A stretch of DNA of 64,000 nucleotides from Planctomycetaceae bacterium. GTDB lineage: Bacteria; Planctomycetota; Phycisphaerae; UBA1845; UTPLA1. Numbering within the stretch: position 1 is the stretch's first letter; the number at the start of each line of letters is the position of its first letter. A program made the translations under genes and the position numbers. The notes under the pieces are model-generated. The model worked only from the letters and a program-made list of their open reading frames with translations. It made no database searches and had not been told where the DNA came from. The stretch lies in assembly GCA_006969385.1 (NCBI GenBank), contig CP030884.1:4272249-4336248 (forward strand), given 5' to 3'. Shown piece after piece: positions 9,039 to 18,543 of the stretch.

Positions 9039-10199
9039 CTAAACCGCCGCGCACACCTTCTTCGCCGCATCCGTCAAGTCGTCCGCCGGTACCAGCACAT
9101 CCAAGTTGGCCTCCTTCAACATCGCCCGCGCTTGTTCGACGTTTGTACCTTCCAAGCGCACGACGACCGGCACCTTGAAGCCGACTTCCTTGGCGGCGTG
9201 AATCAGTGCATCGGCGATCACGTCGCATTTGGCGATACCGCCGAAGATGTTGACCAAAACGCCCTTAACGCTCGTGTCCGACAAAATAATGCGGAATGCT
9301 TCGACGGCGCCATCTTTGGTTACGCTGCCGCCCACATCCAAAAAGTTCGCCGGTGAGCCGCCGTGCAGCTTTATGATATCCATGGTGGCCATGGCCAAAC
9401 CGGCGCCATTCACCAAGCAGCCGATGTTGCCGTCCAGCGCGATATAGCTCAGGTTAAACTCGTTGGCACGCAATTCGGCGGGGTTTTCTTCGCTCTTGTC
9501 CCACATCGCCTGCACGTCCTCATGACGGAAGAGCGCGTTATCATCAAAGTTAAACTTGGCATCGATGGCCTGTACTTCGCCGCCCTTGGTCAGCACCATC
9601 GGGTTGATTTCGGCCAGGCTGCAATCCTTCGCGAAGAAGGTATCGACCAACGCCTTAATGACTTGGCTCGTCTGTGCTTCGTGCGCGCCACCCAAGTCGA
9701 GCGCCGCACAAACCTTCTTCAACTGCGCGCCGGTAATACCCATCTCGGGGCGAATCCACTCCTTGATAATTGCATCGGGGTTCTTTTTGGCGACTTCTTC
9801 GATCTCGACGCCGCCTTCTTTCGATACCATCAACACCGGGCACGACTTGGCCCGATCGATCACCATGCCGACGTAATATTCCTTGTCGATATCCACGGCC
9901 GGCGCGAGCAGGATCTTCTTGACCTGCACGCCATCCGGACCGGTCTGATAGCTCACCATCGGCTCGGACAACATGCGCTTTACGTTGGTCTTAATCTCTG
10001 CGGGGTCGTCCGACAGAATCACATAGCCGGCCTTGCCGCGACCACCCGCGTGCACCTGCGCCTTCACGACCAGATTGCCGCCGCCCAACGCCTTAACCGC
10101 GCCGTCCACCTGATCGACCGAGTCGATCACCTCGTACTTCGGCACCGGTGCCCCCGCTTCGACCAACAACTGCCGCGCCTGATATTCGTGAACCTTCAT
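9039..10199 (-). CDS. sucC: Succinyl-CoA synthetase beta subunit (ADP/GDP-forming)
   Basis: 386 aa, full length. It starts MKVHEYQARQLLVEAGAPVP and has an N-terminal ATP-grasp domain (VKAQVHAGGRGKAGYV) followed by the CoA-ligase domain (GCLVNGAGLAMATMD, VNIFGGIAKCDVIA). It forms the TCA-cycle enzyme with SucD, making succinyl-CoA and ATP or GTP interconvertible. SucD usually follows directly, but here the next gene is an unrelated convergent lipoprotein, so sucD must lie elsewhere. The gene is divergent from citrate synthase across 280 bases, which suggests shared control of two TCA steps. Confidence 0.95.
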   Translation of the reverse strand: MKVHEYQARQLLVEAGAPVPKYEVIDSVDQVDGAVKALGGGNLVVKAQVHAGGRGKAGYVILSDDPAEIKTNVKRMLSEPMVSYQTGPDGVQVKKILLAPAVDIDKEYYVGMVIDRAKSCPVLMVSKEGGVEIEEVAKKNPDAIIKEWIRPEMGITGAQLKKVCAALDLGGAHEAQTSQVIKALVDTFFAKDCSLAEINPMVLTKGGEVQAIDAKFNFDDNALFRHEDVQAMWDKSEENPAELRANEFNLSYIALDGNIGCLVNGAGLAMATMDIIKLHGGSPANFLDVGGSVTKDGAVEAFRIILSDTSVKGVLVNIFGGIAKCDVIADALIHAAKEVGFKVPVVVRLEGTNVEQARAMLKEANLDVLVPADDLTDAAKKVCAAV

Positions 10200-10479
10200 G
10201 TCGTGCTCCCACAGCGCCGGTTGCGGCGCGTAAATCGTCGAATCGGCCGCTTGCGGCGGCGTACCATCAGATAACGGGGTAGTCTAAGGATTGCCGCCCG
10301 CGCGTCCAATCCGCCGACTGCCGGTTGCAACGCCTAACCTCCCCACCCTGCTCGATTTAGCCCACCTACTCACAGCCTGCCGTTCATTCACAGAATGGCC
10401 CTCGGCGACTATACTTCGCGGTCCGGGCACATCCGGCCCGGCAACCCTTTTACCACCGCTCAGCAGAGGTTTGAAGACG

Positions 10480-11679
10480 ATGTCGAAATACGTAGGACCG
10501 GTCGAGTTCCCATGCGAAATCACGCTGGGGCGCGGCTTGGAAGGCGCGATCACCAATGTCACCAAAATCGGAGCCGTCAACGGCGTCGAAGGTAAGCTGA
10601 TCTATCGCGGCTACGACATCAAAACACTTTGCGACCATAGCAATTACGAGGAAGTCGCCTACCTGCTGATCTATGGCAATCTACCCACCCAGTCCGAGAT
10701 GAGCGCCTTCTCGGCCGAACTCAAGCGCGAAGGCGAAATGCCCGCACCGATCATGCGGATGATCGAAGGCCTGCCGCGCGACGCCCATCCGATGAACGCC
10801 CTGCAAGCCGCCGTCGCCGCCGCCGGTTGTTTCGACAAAGAAGGCTGGGAAGTTACCAAACACACGTCCGACCCGGCCGCCGCGCTGGAAATCGAACGCA
10901 AGGTCGGTATTCGCATCCTCGCCCGCACGCGCAGCTTCGCCTCGGCCATCGCCCGCGCCCAAATGGGCAAAGACCTGCTGCAACCCAACCCCGATCTCGG
11001 CTTCACGGCCAACTATTTATACATGATGAGCGGCGAAGTGCCGGACGAAACCATGTGCGAAGTCATGGACGTCTGCCTCATCCTGCAAGCCGACCACGGT
11101 ATGAACGCATCGACCTTCACCTCAATGGTGGTGCACAGCTCGCTCGCCGATATGTATTCGACGATGGCCGCCGCCATCGGTTCGCTGCGCGGTCCCTTGC
11201 ACGGCGGTGCCAACGAAGCCGCCCTTAACGATTTCATGTCAATCGGCGGGCCCGACAAAGCCGCCGCGTGGGTCGAACAGCGCTTCGCCCAAGGCAAGAA
11301 GATCATCGGCTTCGGCCACCGCGTGTATAAGGCGCTCGACCCACGGGCCGTGGTGCTCAAGCAATACGCCGAGAAACTCTGCCGCGAAAAAGGCTTCGGC
11401 GATCTTTACGACACGGTCGAAACCGTCGAGCGCGAAACGCTCAAGCGCATGGAAGCCGCCGGTAAGAAGATTTATCCCAACGTCGATTACTACAGCGGTC
11501 TCGTCTATCACGCGCTGGGCTTCCCGACGCAACTCTTCCCCGTGATCTTCGCCGTCGCCCGCACGGCCGGCTGGCTCGCCCGTGTGTTGGAATACCTCCC
11601 CGAAAACCGCATCTTCCGCCCCCGCGCGGTTTATGATGGTGCTTCTGATTTAAAGTACGTGCCAATGGGTGAGCGCTAG
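10480..11679 (+). CDS. gltA: Citrate synthase
   Basis: 399 aa. The ATG at 10480 begins MSKYVGPVEFPCEITLG and follows AGAGG, so the open frame upstream of it is not counted. Catalytic residues are visible: His in GPLHGGANEAA (about 240), His in GFGHRVYKALDPRA (about 278) and Asp in NVDYYSGLVYHALG (about 335). It condenses oxaloacetate with acetyl-CoA. Its length fits the shorter citrate synthase / 2-methylcitrate synthase group, so a 2-methylcitrate activity cannot be excluded from sequence. Divergent from sucC, which supports a TCA role. Confidence 0.95.
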   Translation: MSKYVGPVEFPCEITLGRGLEGAITNVTKIGAVNGVEGKLIYRGYDIKTLCDHSNYEEVAYLLIYGNLPTQSEMSAFSAELKREGEMPAPIMRMIEGLPRDAHPMNALQAAVAAAGCFDKEGWEVTKHTSDPAAALEIERKVGIRILARTRSFASAIARAQMGKDLLQPNPDLGFTANYLYMMSGEVPDETMCEVMDVCLILQADHGMNASTFTSMVVHSSLADMYSTMAAAIGSLRGPLHGGANEAALNDFMSIGGPDKAAAWVEQRFAQGKKIIGFGHRVYKALDPRAVVLKQYAEKLCREKGFGDLYDTVETVERETLKRMEAAGKKIYPNVDYYSGLVYHALGFPTQLFPVIFAVARTAGWLARVLEYLPENRIFRPRAVYDGASDLKYVPMGER

Positions 11680-11686
11680 GGACGAT

Positions 11687-11707
11687 GTAGGGCGGGTTCC
11701 ACCCGCC
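11687..11707. repeat. REP-like palindrome (family D) after gltA
   Basis: GTAGGGCGGGTTCCACCCGC is a hairpin (GGCGGGT / ACCCGCC) starting 8 bases after the citrate synthase stop. It is directly followed by a truncated RAYT coding start. This is the usual position of a REP next to a RAYT gene. It may also act as a transcript end for gltA, although no T-run follows. Confidence 0.6.
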
Positions 11708-11729
11708 TGTTCTCGCCGGGGATCTTGCT

Positions 11730-11843
11730 GTGCCCAACTACCGTCGTTGGCGCGATAGCGGCGGAACCTATTTCTTCACAGTCGTCACCTATCGGCGTCG
11801 CCGCATTCTCGATCAACCTCTCGCGCGCCTACGTATCCGTTGA
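11730..11843 (+). pseudogene. N-terminal stump of a REP-associated tyrosine transposase (RAYT)
   Basis: A GTG at 11730 opens a 37-codon frame: PNYRRWRDSGGTYFFTVVTY, then RRRRILDQP, ending at TGA 11841-11843. The pattern (Y-R-R, GG-YFFTVVTYRR, R-iL) is the conserved start of RAYT proteins of the Y1/IS200-like transposase family. The catalytic HUH motif and Tyr are missing, and the downstream sequence belongs to a minus-strand DUF4272 gene. It is therefore a decapitated remnant. It is adjacent to a palindrome, as functional RAYTs are. Confidence 0.7.
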
Positions 11844-12470
11844 TACCTCGTCCCAATTCTTGCCGTAGCCAATTAACCAATTGAGCGCTCGGTGTCGTTC
11901 CAGCACGATGCCGTGGTCCATATCGCCGGTTTCGGTCGATGATTCGGGATTTACCCGAGCGTCGCGTACCGCCCAGTGCCGACGAAACATTAAGTCAGCT
12001 TCATCCAAGATTTGATTTTGCGATCGAAGGGATGCCGCAGAAATGAATCCATCCCGCCCCAAATCGCGCATCAAAGTAACAGCTCTAGGCACATCGCAAA
12101 CGGTATTTGGATAGCCAAGCTCTTCCACGAAGCCGAGCGCCCAGAGCATCACCCAGTAACATTCGTATTGCCAACAAAACTGAATCCGCGTGTGCTCACT
12201 CGGATCAGGATCATCAATAAAAGACTGTTCTGCGGGCGAGAATGCGGGTCGATAGTGATCAATAATTTGGTTAATCATCGGTTGAGGCGCGCCTTCTCCT
12301 TTGGTAGCCACGATGCACAGTGCAAACGCACGTTCTGCTACTTCGCGCGTTTCACGGCGAACCGTCTCGTGCTCACCTTCGATGACGGGTAACGATGCAA
12401 GTATTGTTATGCCCTCGTTTCTTAGTATTGAAATCGACTTATTCTTGCGTCCGGATTGCTCATCGGTCAT
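11829..12470 (-). CDS. DUF4272 family protein
   Basis: 213 aa from ATG 12470, preceded by GGAG at 9 bases. A TTG five codons upstream is a worse start because it has no spacing from that site. Features of DUF4272 are visible: an N-terminal RNEGITIL stretch, FCWQYECYWVMLWALGFVEELGYP, RSQNQILDEADLMFRRHWAVRDAR and the closing HRALNWLIGYGKNWDEV. The function of the family is unknown. It is often a single gene in accessory regions, sometimes beside polymorphic toxin immunity genes. Its 3' end overlaps the RAYT stump by 15 bases. Confidence 0.8.
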   Translation of the reverse strand: MTDEQSGRKNKSISILRNEGITILASLPVIEGEHETVRRETREVAERAFALCIVATKGEGAPQPMINQIIDHYRPAFSPAEQSFIDDPDPSEHTRIQFCWQYECYWVMLWALGFVEELGYPNTVCDVPRAVTLMRDLGRDGFISAASLRSQNQILDEADLMFRRHWAVRDARVNPESSTETGDMDHGIVLERHRALNWLIGYGKNWDEVSTDT

Positions 12471-12579
12471 CTTTATGATCTCCAACGACTGTGTGAATAT
12501 TCAAATAGTAACCTGCGGTGACAACACCTTGCCAACAATGCACGCCCCAAATGATTCGACGCTCGAGAAGCACCCTGCC

Positions 12580-14793
12580 CTACCAATCCACCGTCAACAG
12601 CGCCGTCGAGGCGGCAGGCACGTCGTAACGTTGTGAAAACGACTGTTGCACGGCGTACATCGTGCGGGCGACATGGCCTTGATACACCACCTTGCCGTTG
12701 GCCGTCACCGTGATGGGCTTATCCAAATCGATCAGCGCGTCGCGCAAGCGTAGCGTGATCTTGCTGACGTCGTCGCTGGTGATCGCAATGGTTTGACCGG
12801 TGACGTAGGCGCGAATCGTGGTGCCCTTCTTTGCATCCTCGTCTTCGATCTCCAACCAATAGAAGCGCGTGTGCGTTACGTCATCCTGATACCACACCAC
12901 GCGCGACGGCCACGGATTGCGCGTTTGCGCGGCCATCCACGGCAACGCTTCTTTATCGCGTCCCTCCATCCAATGGCCGAGGCCCGCATAGATTGTGACG
13001 CGATGGGGATAGCCTTGCGGGTCATCTCTCTGCAACGCCGCTAACTGGTCGCCCCAACTTTGCGCCACCTTATTACGGTCGTACGCCGCATCATCACCGC
13101 CCATGAAGATGGCAAAGGGCAGGTTGCGCAGGCCCAACGGTTTGGACTCGTTCGGGTGGCCGGCCATCATCGACGCGGCGGCGAAGCGATCTGCCATGCG
13201 CGGCGCGAGTTGATAGACGCCGTCGCCACCCGCCGAGTAACCTAATAAATACACGCGATTCGGATTCACGTTCTGCGCCGCGACGTACGTTTCAATCAAG
13301 CGGTCCAGCAAACCATCGACATGCGCCTGATGCCACAGGTTCCAGGTATCCGTCGGCGCCCGCGGCGCGATATAGATGCCCTCTTCGGGCTCGTATAGTT
13401 CGATCTGGTTTTTCCATTGCCGATCATTGACTGCGGTCGGCGCGCCGCCACCGCCATGCAGGGATATCCAAAGGCTGTAGCCATCGTCCGGCTGTCGACC
13501 GAAGCGGCGCTCCCTAAACCTGAGCTTATGGTCGCCAGTTTTAAAACACTTCTGGCTTATTTCAGATTGCCGCGTCGATCCGAGCATCGCGCCAAACACC
13601 TTCTTCATCTCTCCATTGACCAAAGCTTCAGCGGCGACTTCCGACAAGGGCGCGAAGTCAGCTGTATCAAAAAGAGCAGGTGTGCATTCCGACCAGTGCA
13701 AATCGACAGTGCGTGAGTCCCTACCCGTTAAGTCGAGCTTAGACCGCCGCACGCAACCATTATGCATGAGCGTGATCTCATACTCCCTGCCGTCTCTCAA
13801 TTCGATTTGCGGCATGTCGTTCAGGTCGCACGTTCCGGCCCGCGTGGAAAAACGACCGACAATGCCGGTCGAATCGTTCGTCACCATGACGCTTGCCCAC
13901 AACCGCTTGCCGCCGGGCCGGTCCCAAAGTCGAAACGACCACGTATGATCCATCTCGGGCAGGGCCGATTTGAGATAACGCGCCGTGACATCAACAGCGG
14001 GCACGCTTTTGTCTTCGGGGCTCCAGACCATCGGAAAGTGGTTTCCCGTGGGCTGAAACGACGTCGCCCAAATGGCATACTTCGGATCGCCCGGTACGGC
14101 CTGCGCCGCGCGACCTTCGAACCACGCATGATCGAGCCCGCGACTGTCGGGCTCGTCGGCACCCATAAAATGCCAGCCATCCTCGTCCCAGATTTCCACC
14201 CAGGTATGGTTGCCCTCGATTTCCTTCCAATTGGCAACGCCCACGATCCGCGCCGGTATGCCCACACTGCGGCACGCGTTCACCAACAGAATCGACAAGC
14301 CGGTGCACGACGCCTTGCCCTGCGCGATCGATTCGGACGGGCTTTGATTCGCCTTCTTGCGACCCCTGTGGTAATGCACGTTGACGGCGTCGAAAAGTTT
14401 TTGGTTAATGGCGTGCGCAGCTTCGGACGAGGTCTTGCAACCGGCGACCATCGGTTTGCAGATGTTGTAGAGCTTCTCGCGCCACAACTCGGGCGTTTCG
14501 TCGAGCGAGGCGAATGGCAAGACATCGTTTAGGAAACGGTCGTCGGAAAGCTTGCGGGCCCACGGGAATTCGGCGCGGGCCTTGAGCGCGTACTTGATCG
14601 TTTCAGCGACGATTGCCGCATTGATCGCGTCGTCGCGACCCGGGCGATGGTCGGCCACAAACGCAGCCGCGCGACGAGCGACTTCTCCATGCTGTTCAGC
14701 GGCGCGCTCGACAATAGCTACCCAATGGTCGGTTTCTACAGCAAGGGTGACGTTACAAGCCCCGAGAACGAGAACGATGACGACATGACGCAT
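12580..14793 (-). CDS. Secreted transglutaminase-like / alpha-beta hydrolase fusion
   Basis: 737 aa from ATG 14793, chosen because AAAGG lies 11 bases upstream. The signal peptide (MRHVVIVLVLGACNVTLA) is followed by a transglutaminase-like core. Its Cys is in GKASCTGLSILLVNACR (about 163), His in GNHTWVEIWDEDGWHFMG (about 196), with Asp nearby. The C-terminal half is an esterase-like alpha/beta hydrolase. It has the nucleophile elbow GYSAGGDG (about 519), the oxyanion region SLHGGGG and the final His in GLGHWMEG. Both triads look complete. A periplasmic or secreted enzyme acting on peptide or ester bonds is inferred. The substrate is unknown. Planctomycetes carry similar transglutaminase-hydrolase combinations. 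Confidence 0.78.
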   Translation of the reverse strand: MRHVVIVLVLGACNVTLAVETDHWVAIVERAAEQHGEVARRAAAFVADHRPGRDDAINAAIVAETIKYALKARAEFPWARKLSDDRFLNDVLPFASLDETPELWREKLYNICKPMVAGCKTSSEAAHAINQKLFDAVNVHYHRGRKKANQSPSESIAQGKASCTGLSILLVNACRSVGIPARIVGVANWKEIEGNHTWVEIWDEDGWHFMGADEPDSRGLDHAWFEGRAAQAVPGDPKYAIWATSFQPTGNHFPMVWSPEDKSVPAVDVTARYLKSALPEMDHTWSFRLWDRPGGKRLWASVMVTNDSTGIVGRFSTRAGTCDLNDMPQIELRDGREYEITLMHNGCVRRSKLDLTGRDSRTVDLHWSECTPALFDTADFAPLSEVAAEALVNGEMKKVFGAMLGSTRQSEISQKCFKTGDHKLRFRERRFGRQPDDGYSLWISLHGGGGAPTAVNDRQWKNQIELYEPEEGIYIAPRAPTDTWNLWHQAHVDGLLDRLIETYVAAQNVNPNRVYLLGYSAGGDGVYQLAPRMADRFAAASMMAGHPNESKPLGLRNLPFAIFMGGDDAAYDRNKVAQSWGDQLAALQRDDPQGYPHRVTIYAGLGHWMEGRDKEALPWMAAQTRNPWPSRVVWYQDDVTHTRFYWLEIEDEDAKKGTTIRAYVTGQTIAITSDDVSKITLRLRDALIDLDKPITVTANGKVVYQGHVARTMYAVQQSFSQRYDVPAASTALLTVDW

Positions 14794-15087
14794 TTCACAA
14801 AACACCTTTCGTTGCTCGCCATGGTATCAGATTTCACACGCTGAGCCTCAACGCTCTACGGTGCTCCGTTTTCTTAGGCAGCAACGTACACCCTACTGTC
14901 GTATAGCCGGCCAATCTTTGCTTAAAAATCTCTCGAAAAAACTTCCCAGCCGATTGTCCGATTTCTTCTCCTCTTGTCGCGTATCCTTCTGACCCCCGCG
15001 CTAGCGCTGCGCCATGTGGCCAGCCCGTCGCTGGGAAAATGACCTCGCAATTGTGAATTCAACACCGCCAGAAGGAGATTGGCACAG

Positions 15088-16620
15088 ATGACACCCACCT
15101 ATCAGACCAGCAAACACCTCATTCTCGCCCGCAAATGGGGCGTTTTCGCCCTTGCCCTCGTCCTCATCAGCTCGGTCGCGGCCGAGTGCCCGATGGACGG
15201 CAACATGGGTGGTGGCGGCGGTATGAGCGGCGGCGGCAATGGAAATGGAAACGGCAATGGCGGCGGCGGAAATAACACCGCCGGTGCCATTGTGAAGACC
15301 CAAATGACGGTGGGGTCTGCCGGAAAGGTGGCCGTCGGCGACAATATCGTCGTATTCGGCGTCGGCAGCGACGAAGCTGCGGTGTCGTCCAATCAGGAAG
15401 CCGGCGTGCATTACTTCAATCCCGCCGATGTCGACAACACGACCACCTCCGTCGATATGGTGCCCAATAGCGGCACACTCTTCGGCACGCGGGACTTCGC
15501 CGTGGCCCTCGCCAAGATCGCCCTCGTCCGCAGCACCGGTGCCGTTTCGATCTTCGATACGGGTGACGAATCGCTCGTTGATATCGCCATCACCGATATT
15601 GCCGTCGAGCAAATGGGGGCCGCCAATGAACCCGGCCAGATGCGCGCCAACGGTCAATACATCGCCACCATCAATAACGAAAACACCGTGACGGACGGCA
15701 ACGTGATCAAAGTCATCGATGTCTCGGGTGATACGCCTACGATTATCAGTTTCCCCAATCCCGATGACGCGCTCAACAATCCCGAGGTCAACTTCGATCA
15801 GGTCGACGTCGACGCCACCACCATGCAAGTCGCCGCCGTCTCCGATCATGACATTATCTACATCTTCGACATCAATAACCCGAATGCCGCACCGATGGAA
15901 CTTGATTTGGGTCTAAATTCCGGCACCGACGGTTTTCGCGGCGCGCAGCAGATGGTCTTCCGTAACGGACACATCCTTTACCAGGAAAACCCCAGCCCCG
16001 CCAATGTGCTACCCGGCAACGGCGACGTACATACCGCGCTGATCGATGTTGACACCGGCGATATCACCACCTATACCGCGAGCCCCACGACGGCAAACAG
16101 TCCGCTCGCCATGAGCGACACGACGGCCATGTTCTTCGTATGGCGTGAAGATGCCGATATGGGTGATGAGAATAATAGCTATCGCAGTGCCATCGGCCCG
16201 GTTGCCGACGCTCCGGATGCCACGCTTGCATCGCAAACCGATCGCTATGACTTCCGCACCACGCAAGTCAGCCTGGCATCTGCCGGCGGTGAAACGACCT
16301 TCTCGCAAGACGACTGTCTCGACCAAAAGCTCATCGGCTACGGTGCCACCTGCGCCGTCACGCCAGATGGCGCCCGCTACTTCCTCGCCGGCTGGGGGCC
16401 GATCGATCGCAACTTTGATTACATTCAAATGAGCACGGGCGGCGCGTTTACCGACTTCGACGATCCCGATGGCGACACGGTGACGGGCGCGTTGATGGGT
16501 AGCGACATCACCTGCAACAACAACATCGCCGCCTTCCGCGGCCTGCGCGAAGAACCCAGCGCGGGTTGCATTACCGACGCGGTTTGGGTGGTTAGCTTTA
16601 TTAAGATTGACGAGTTGTAA
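15088..16620 (+). CDS. Secreted protein with Gly/Asn-rich linker, probable beta-propeller
   Basis: 510 aa from ATG 15088, with AAGGAGA about 10 bases before it. A signal peptide (HLILARKWGVFALALVLISS) is followed by AAECPMDG and a low-complexity linker made of Gly, Asn and Met (about residues 38-65). The rest is a run of about 50-residue beta-rich units with motifs such as VGDNIVVFGV, LAKIALVRSTGAVSIFD and DHDIIYIFDI, and with many Asp and Asn. This looks like a repeat propeller, but no named family is recognised. The Cys after the signal is preceded by Glu, so lipidation is doubtful. A clear terminator follows. Confidence 0.65.
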   Translation: MTPTYQTSKHLILARKWGVFALALVLISSVAAECPMDGNMGGGGGMSGGGNGNGNGNGGGGNNTAGAIVKTQMTVGSAGKVAVGDNIVVFGVGSDEAAVSSNQEAGVHYFNPADVDNTTTSVDMVPNSGTLFGTRDFAVALAKIALVRSTGAVSIFDTGDESLVDIAITDIAVEQMGAANEPGQMRANGQYIATINNENTVTDGNVIKVIDVSGDTPTIISFPNPDDALNNPEVNFDQVDVDATTMQVAAVSDHDIIYIFDINNPNAAPMELDLGLNSGTDGFRGAQQMVFRNGHILYQENPSPANVLPGNGDVHTALIDVDTGDITTYTASPTTANSPLAMSDTTAMFFVWREDADMGDENNSYRSAIGPVADAPDATLASQTDRYDFRTTQVSLASAGGETTFSQDDCLDQKLIGYGATCAVTPDGARYFLAGWGPIDRNFDYIQMSTGGAFTDFDDPDGDTVTGALMGSDITCNNNIAAFRGLREEPSAGCITDAVWVVSFIKIDEL

Positions 16621-16710
16621 CACAATTGCTGCGCGGCAATTAACTTCGCCTCATCGAACGTGCGCAGCGATTGACACAAGAATCTTATGATTGGTTAGGC
16701 CCTCGCACCG

Positions 16711-16748
16711 AAAAGACCGCAGGCGCTGCAAGCGACCTGCGGTCTTTT
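16711..16748 (+). terminator. Rho-independent terminator after the secreted protein
   Basis: AAAAGACCGCAGG (16711-16723) pairs perfectly with CCTGCGGTCTTTT (16736-16748) across a 12-base loop. The stem ends in T's on the plus strand and in A's at its start, so it can work in both directions. Confidence 0.9.
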
Positions 16749-16817
16749 CTATGGTAGCAAGTATCTATCGTTTTTTTGGCGTTAGGTGCCACGCTTGCCC
16801 TTCAAGGCAAGCTACTT

Positions 16818-16955
16818 GTAGGGTCCGCACTGCGGACCAATACGCCTGCAGGTGTTGATTCGATGCCTCGCGAACGGCGTCGTCTAACTCTCATATCAAA
16901 TAAAGAAATTCGATCTCCTCCCATCTCCGTTGACGGTCCGCAGTGCGGACCCTAC
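16818..16955. repeat. Inverted-repeat element C, copy 1 (BIME/MITE-like, 138 bp)
   Basis: The ends are perfect 21-base inverted repeats. The left end starts GTAGGGTCCGCACTGC and the right end finishes GCAGTGCGGACCCTAC. Each end is itself a hairpin. The core holds a second small palindrome (CCTGCAGG). The right end runs into the 3' end of the GH1 gene and provides its TAG stop. The same structure with a diverged core recurs at 18822-18953. No transposase is inside. Confidence 0.8.
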
Positions 16956-18400
16956 GGAATGACTGCTGGTATCCGATCAAGTTGACCATCCGGCGTAAAG
17001 AGACCGCGCAGCATCTTAAATACGCGCGCCGAAGCGCGCGGCTTTAAGGCCTTCGTCGCTTGGTCAACCTCATACAAACCAAACTTCATCGTATAGCCGT
17101 GGGCCCATTCGTAGTTATCCATCAAGCTCCAATGAAAGTAGCCGCGCACGTCGGCACCTGCCGCCATTGCGCGTTGCAGTGCCGTGATATGTTCGACCAG
17201 AAACCGTGCGCGTTGGTCGTCATCGGCATCGGCCAAGCCGTTCTCAGTAATCACCAACGGTTTGCGATAGCGTTGATAGAGTTCGGTAATACGACGCTCA
17301 AAGCCACCCGGCGCGATCTTCCAACCGAGATCGGAAACATCGTCGCCGTCGCGCTGCTGTTGCATCAGCAGTGCCAACGGTGACGCTGTTTCCGCGAAAT
17401 AAAAATTGAATCCGATCCAATCGCAATGGTCGGCAACCTGATCGAGATGGTAGAAATTGTATTCCTGCCCCTTGCGATACCAGAAATCAAACAAATCCAA
17501 GGGCGCCCGCTGCCAATCGATGATGTTTTGCACACTGATGATGCGGGCGTCCGGTCGATATTGGCGAATCACCCGAGCGGCGTCGATGAAGCGCGCGACC
17601 TCCGCGTCCATCGTTTTGAGATAACGCCGATAGCTCAACCGCCCACCCGGTGGAAACTGATTGACCAAACACGCCAACGCATACGCGTTCGGCTCATTCA
17701 ACGGCGCAAACGTCTGCACATGCGGTGTTAACCGCGGCACGACATAGTCGAGAAACGCCTGCCAACGCTCCGCTGCCATCGGATGTAGCCAGCCATGCCG
17801 ATCGACATCGGCGTCATAGAGCCAACTGGGAAAAGTGAAGTGCCAGATCGTCAAGACCGGCGTGATGCCGCGCGCTCTTAGCGCCTTGGTAAGATCAACA
17901 TAATGCTGCAACGCCGCCTCGTTATATTCCCCCGGCGCAGGCTCGATGCGTGCCCATTCGAGGCTGAAGCGATAATGTGTTACCCCTAGCGCTTCCAGCG
18001 CATTCAAGTCGCGCTCGACCTGCGAATAACTCCAGCAACCATGCCCGCGCGCATGCTCTAACTTGCCGCGCTGGTAGTGCACATCCCAGTCGGTCTGGTA
18101 CTCGCCGACGTCGCCCGGACCGAAGTCTTCGACCTGATACGCAGAGGTGGCCACGCCCCACCAGAAAGCGGAGTTCTCGTTACTTTTCCGTTCACCGGTC
18201 GGTTTGTCACTTCGCGATGTCGCGTCTGTAGCAGATTGATCGTTGACCGTAGATGGTCGGTCGTACCGGAAGCCGCTGTCGATGCATGCGATGGATAAAT
18301 TTAGCAAAGCGAGAGTTAAGCAATTCGTCGGACCTATGTGCCTCAACGACTGAAGTCTATGTTTGGGTTGTTCGCATGGAACTCGTTGCTCTTTCACCAT
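16952..18400 (-). CDS. Family 1 glycoside hydrolase (beta-glucosidase-like), probable lipoprotein
   Basis: 482 aa from ATG 18400. A TTG start 12 codons upstream was rejected. The GH1 barrel starts FWWGVATSAYQVED. The acid/base Glu is in APLNEPNAYA (about 236) and the nucleophile in VITENGLADA (about 386). IWHFTFPSWL and FHWSLMDNYEWAHGY complete the sugar site. The N-terminus carries LALLNLSIAC, which could be a lipobox near residue 39 after an unusually long polar head, so envelope anchoring is possible but unsure. The TAG stop comes from the inverted-repeat element. Likely substrates are beta-glucosides, galactosides or fucosides. The exact sugar cannot be read from sequence. Confidence 0.88.
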   Translation of the reverse strand: MVKEQRVPCEQPKHRLQSLRHIGPTNCLTLALLNLSIACIDSGFRYDRPSTVNDQSATDATSRSDKPTGERKSNENSAFWWGVATSAYQVEDFGPGDVGEYQTDWDVHYQRGKLEHARGHGCWSYSQVERDLNALEALGVTHYRFSLEWARIEPAPGEYNEAALQHYVDLTKALRARGITPVLTIWHFTFPSWLYDADVDRHGWLHPMAAERWQAFLDYVVPRLTPHVQTFAPLNEPNAYALACLVNQFPPGGRLSYRRYLKTMDAEVARFIDAARVIRQYRPDARIISVQNIIDWQRAPLDLFDFWYRKGQEYNFYHLDQVADHCDWIGFNFYFAETASPLALLMQQQRDGDDVSDLGWKIAPGGFERRITELYQRYRKPLVITENGLADADDDQRARFLVEHITALQRAMAAGADVRGYFHWSLMDNYEWAHGYTMKFGLYEVDQATKALKPRASARVFKMLRGLFTPDGQLDRIPAVIP

Positions 18401-18543
18401 AAACTTCAATCCTAAGGGAGGACCATAACATGACAACTACAGTCATTTATTCCATCGAGGCCGCACCGCGAATAAAATCGCAACGCGAGCGATGATAATC
18501 CCAATCGCAGAGACCGCAGAATTACATTAAGGGCAAGTTCGGT

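Noticed and set aside
15001-15849. 282-codon minus-strand frame
   Set aside because: Antisense to the secreted Gly/Asn-linker protein. Low-complexity complement only.
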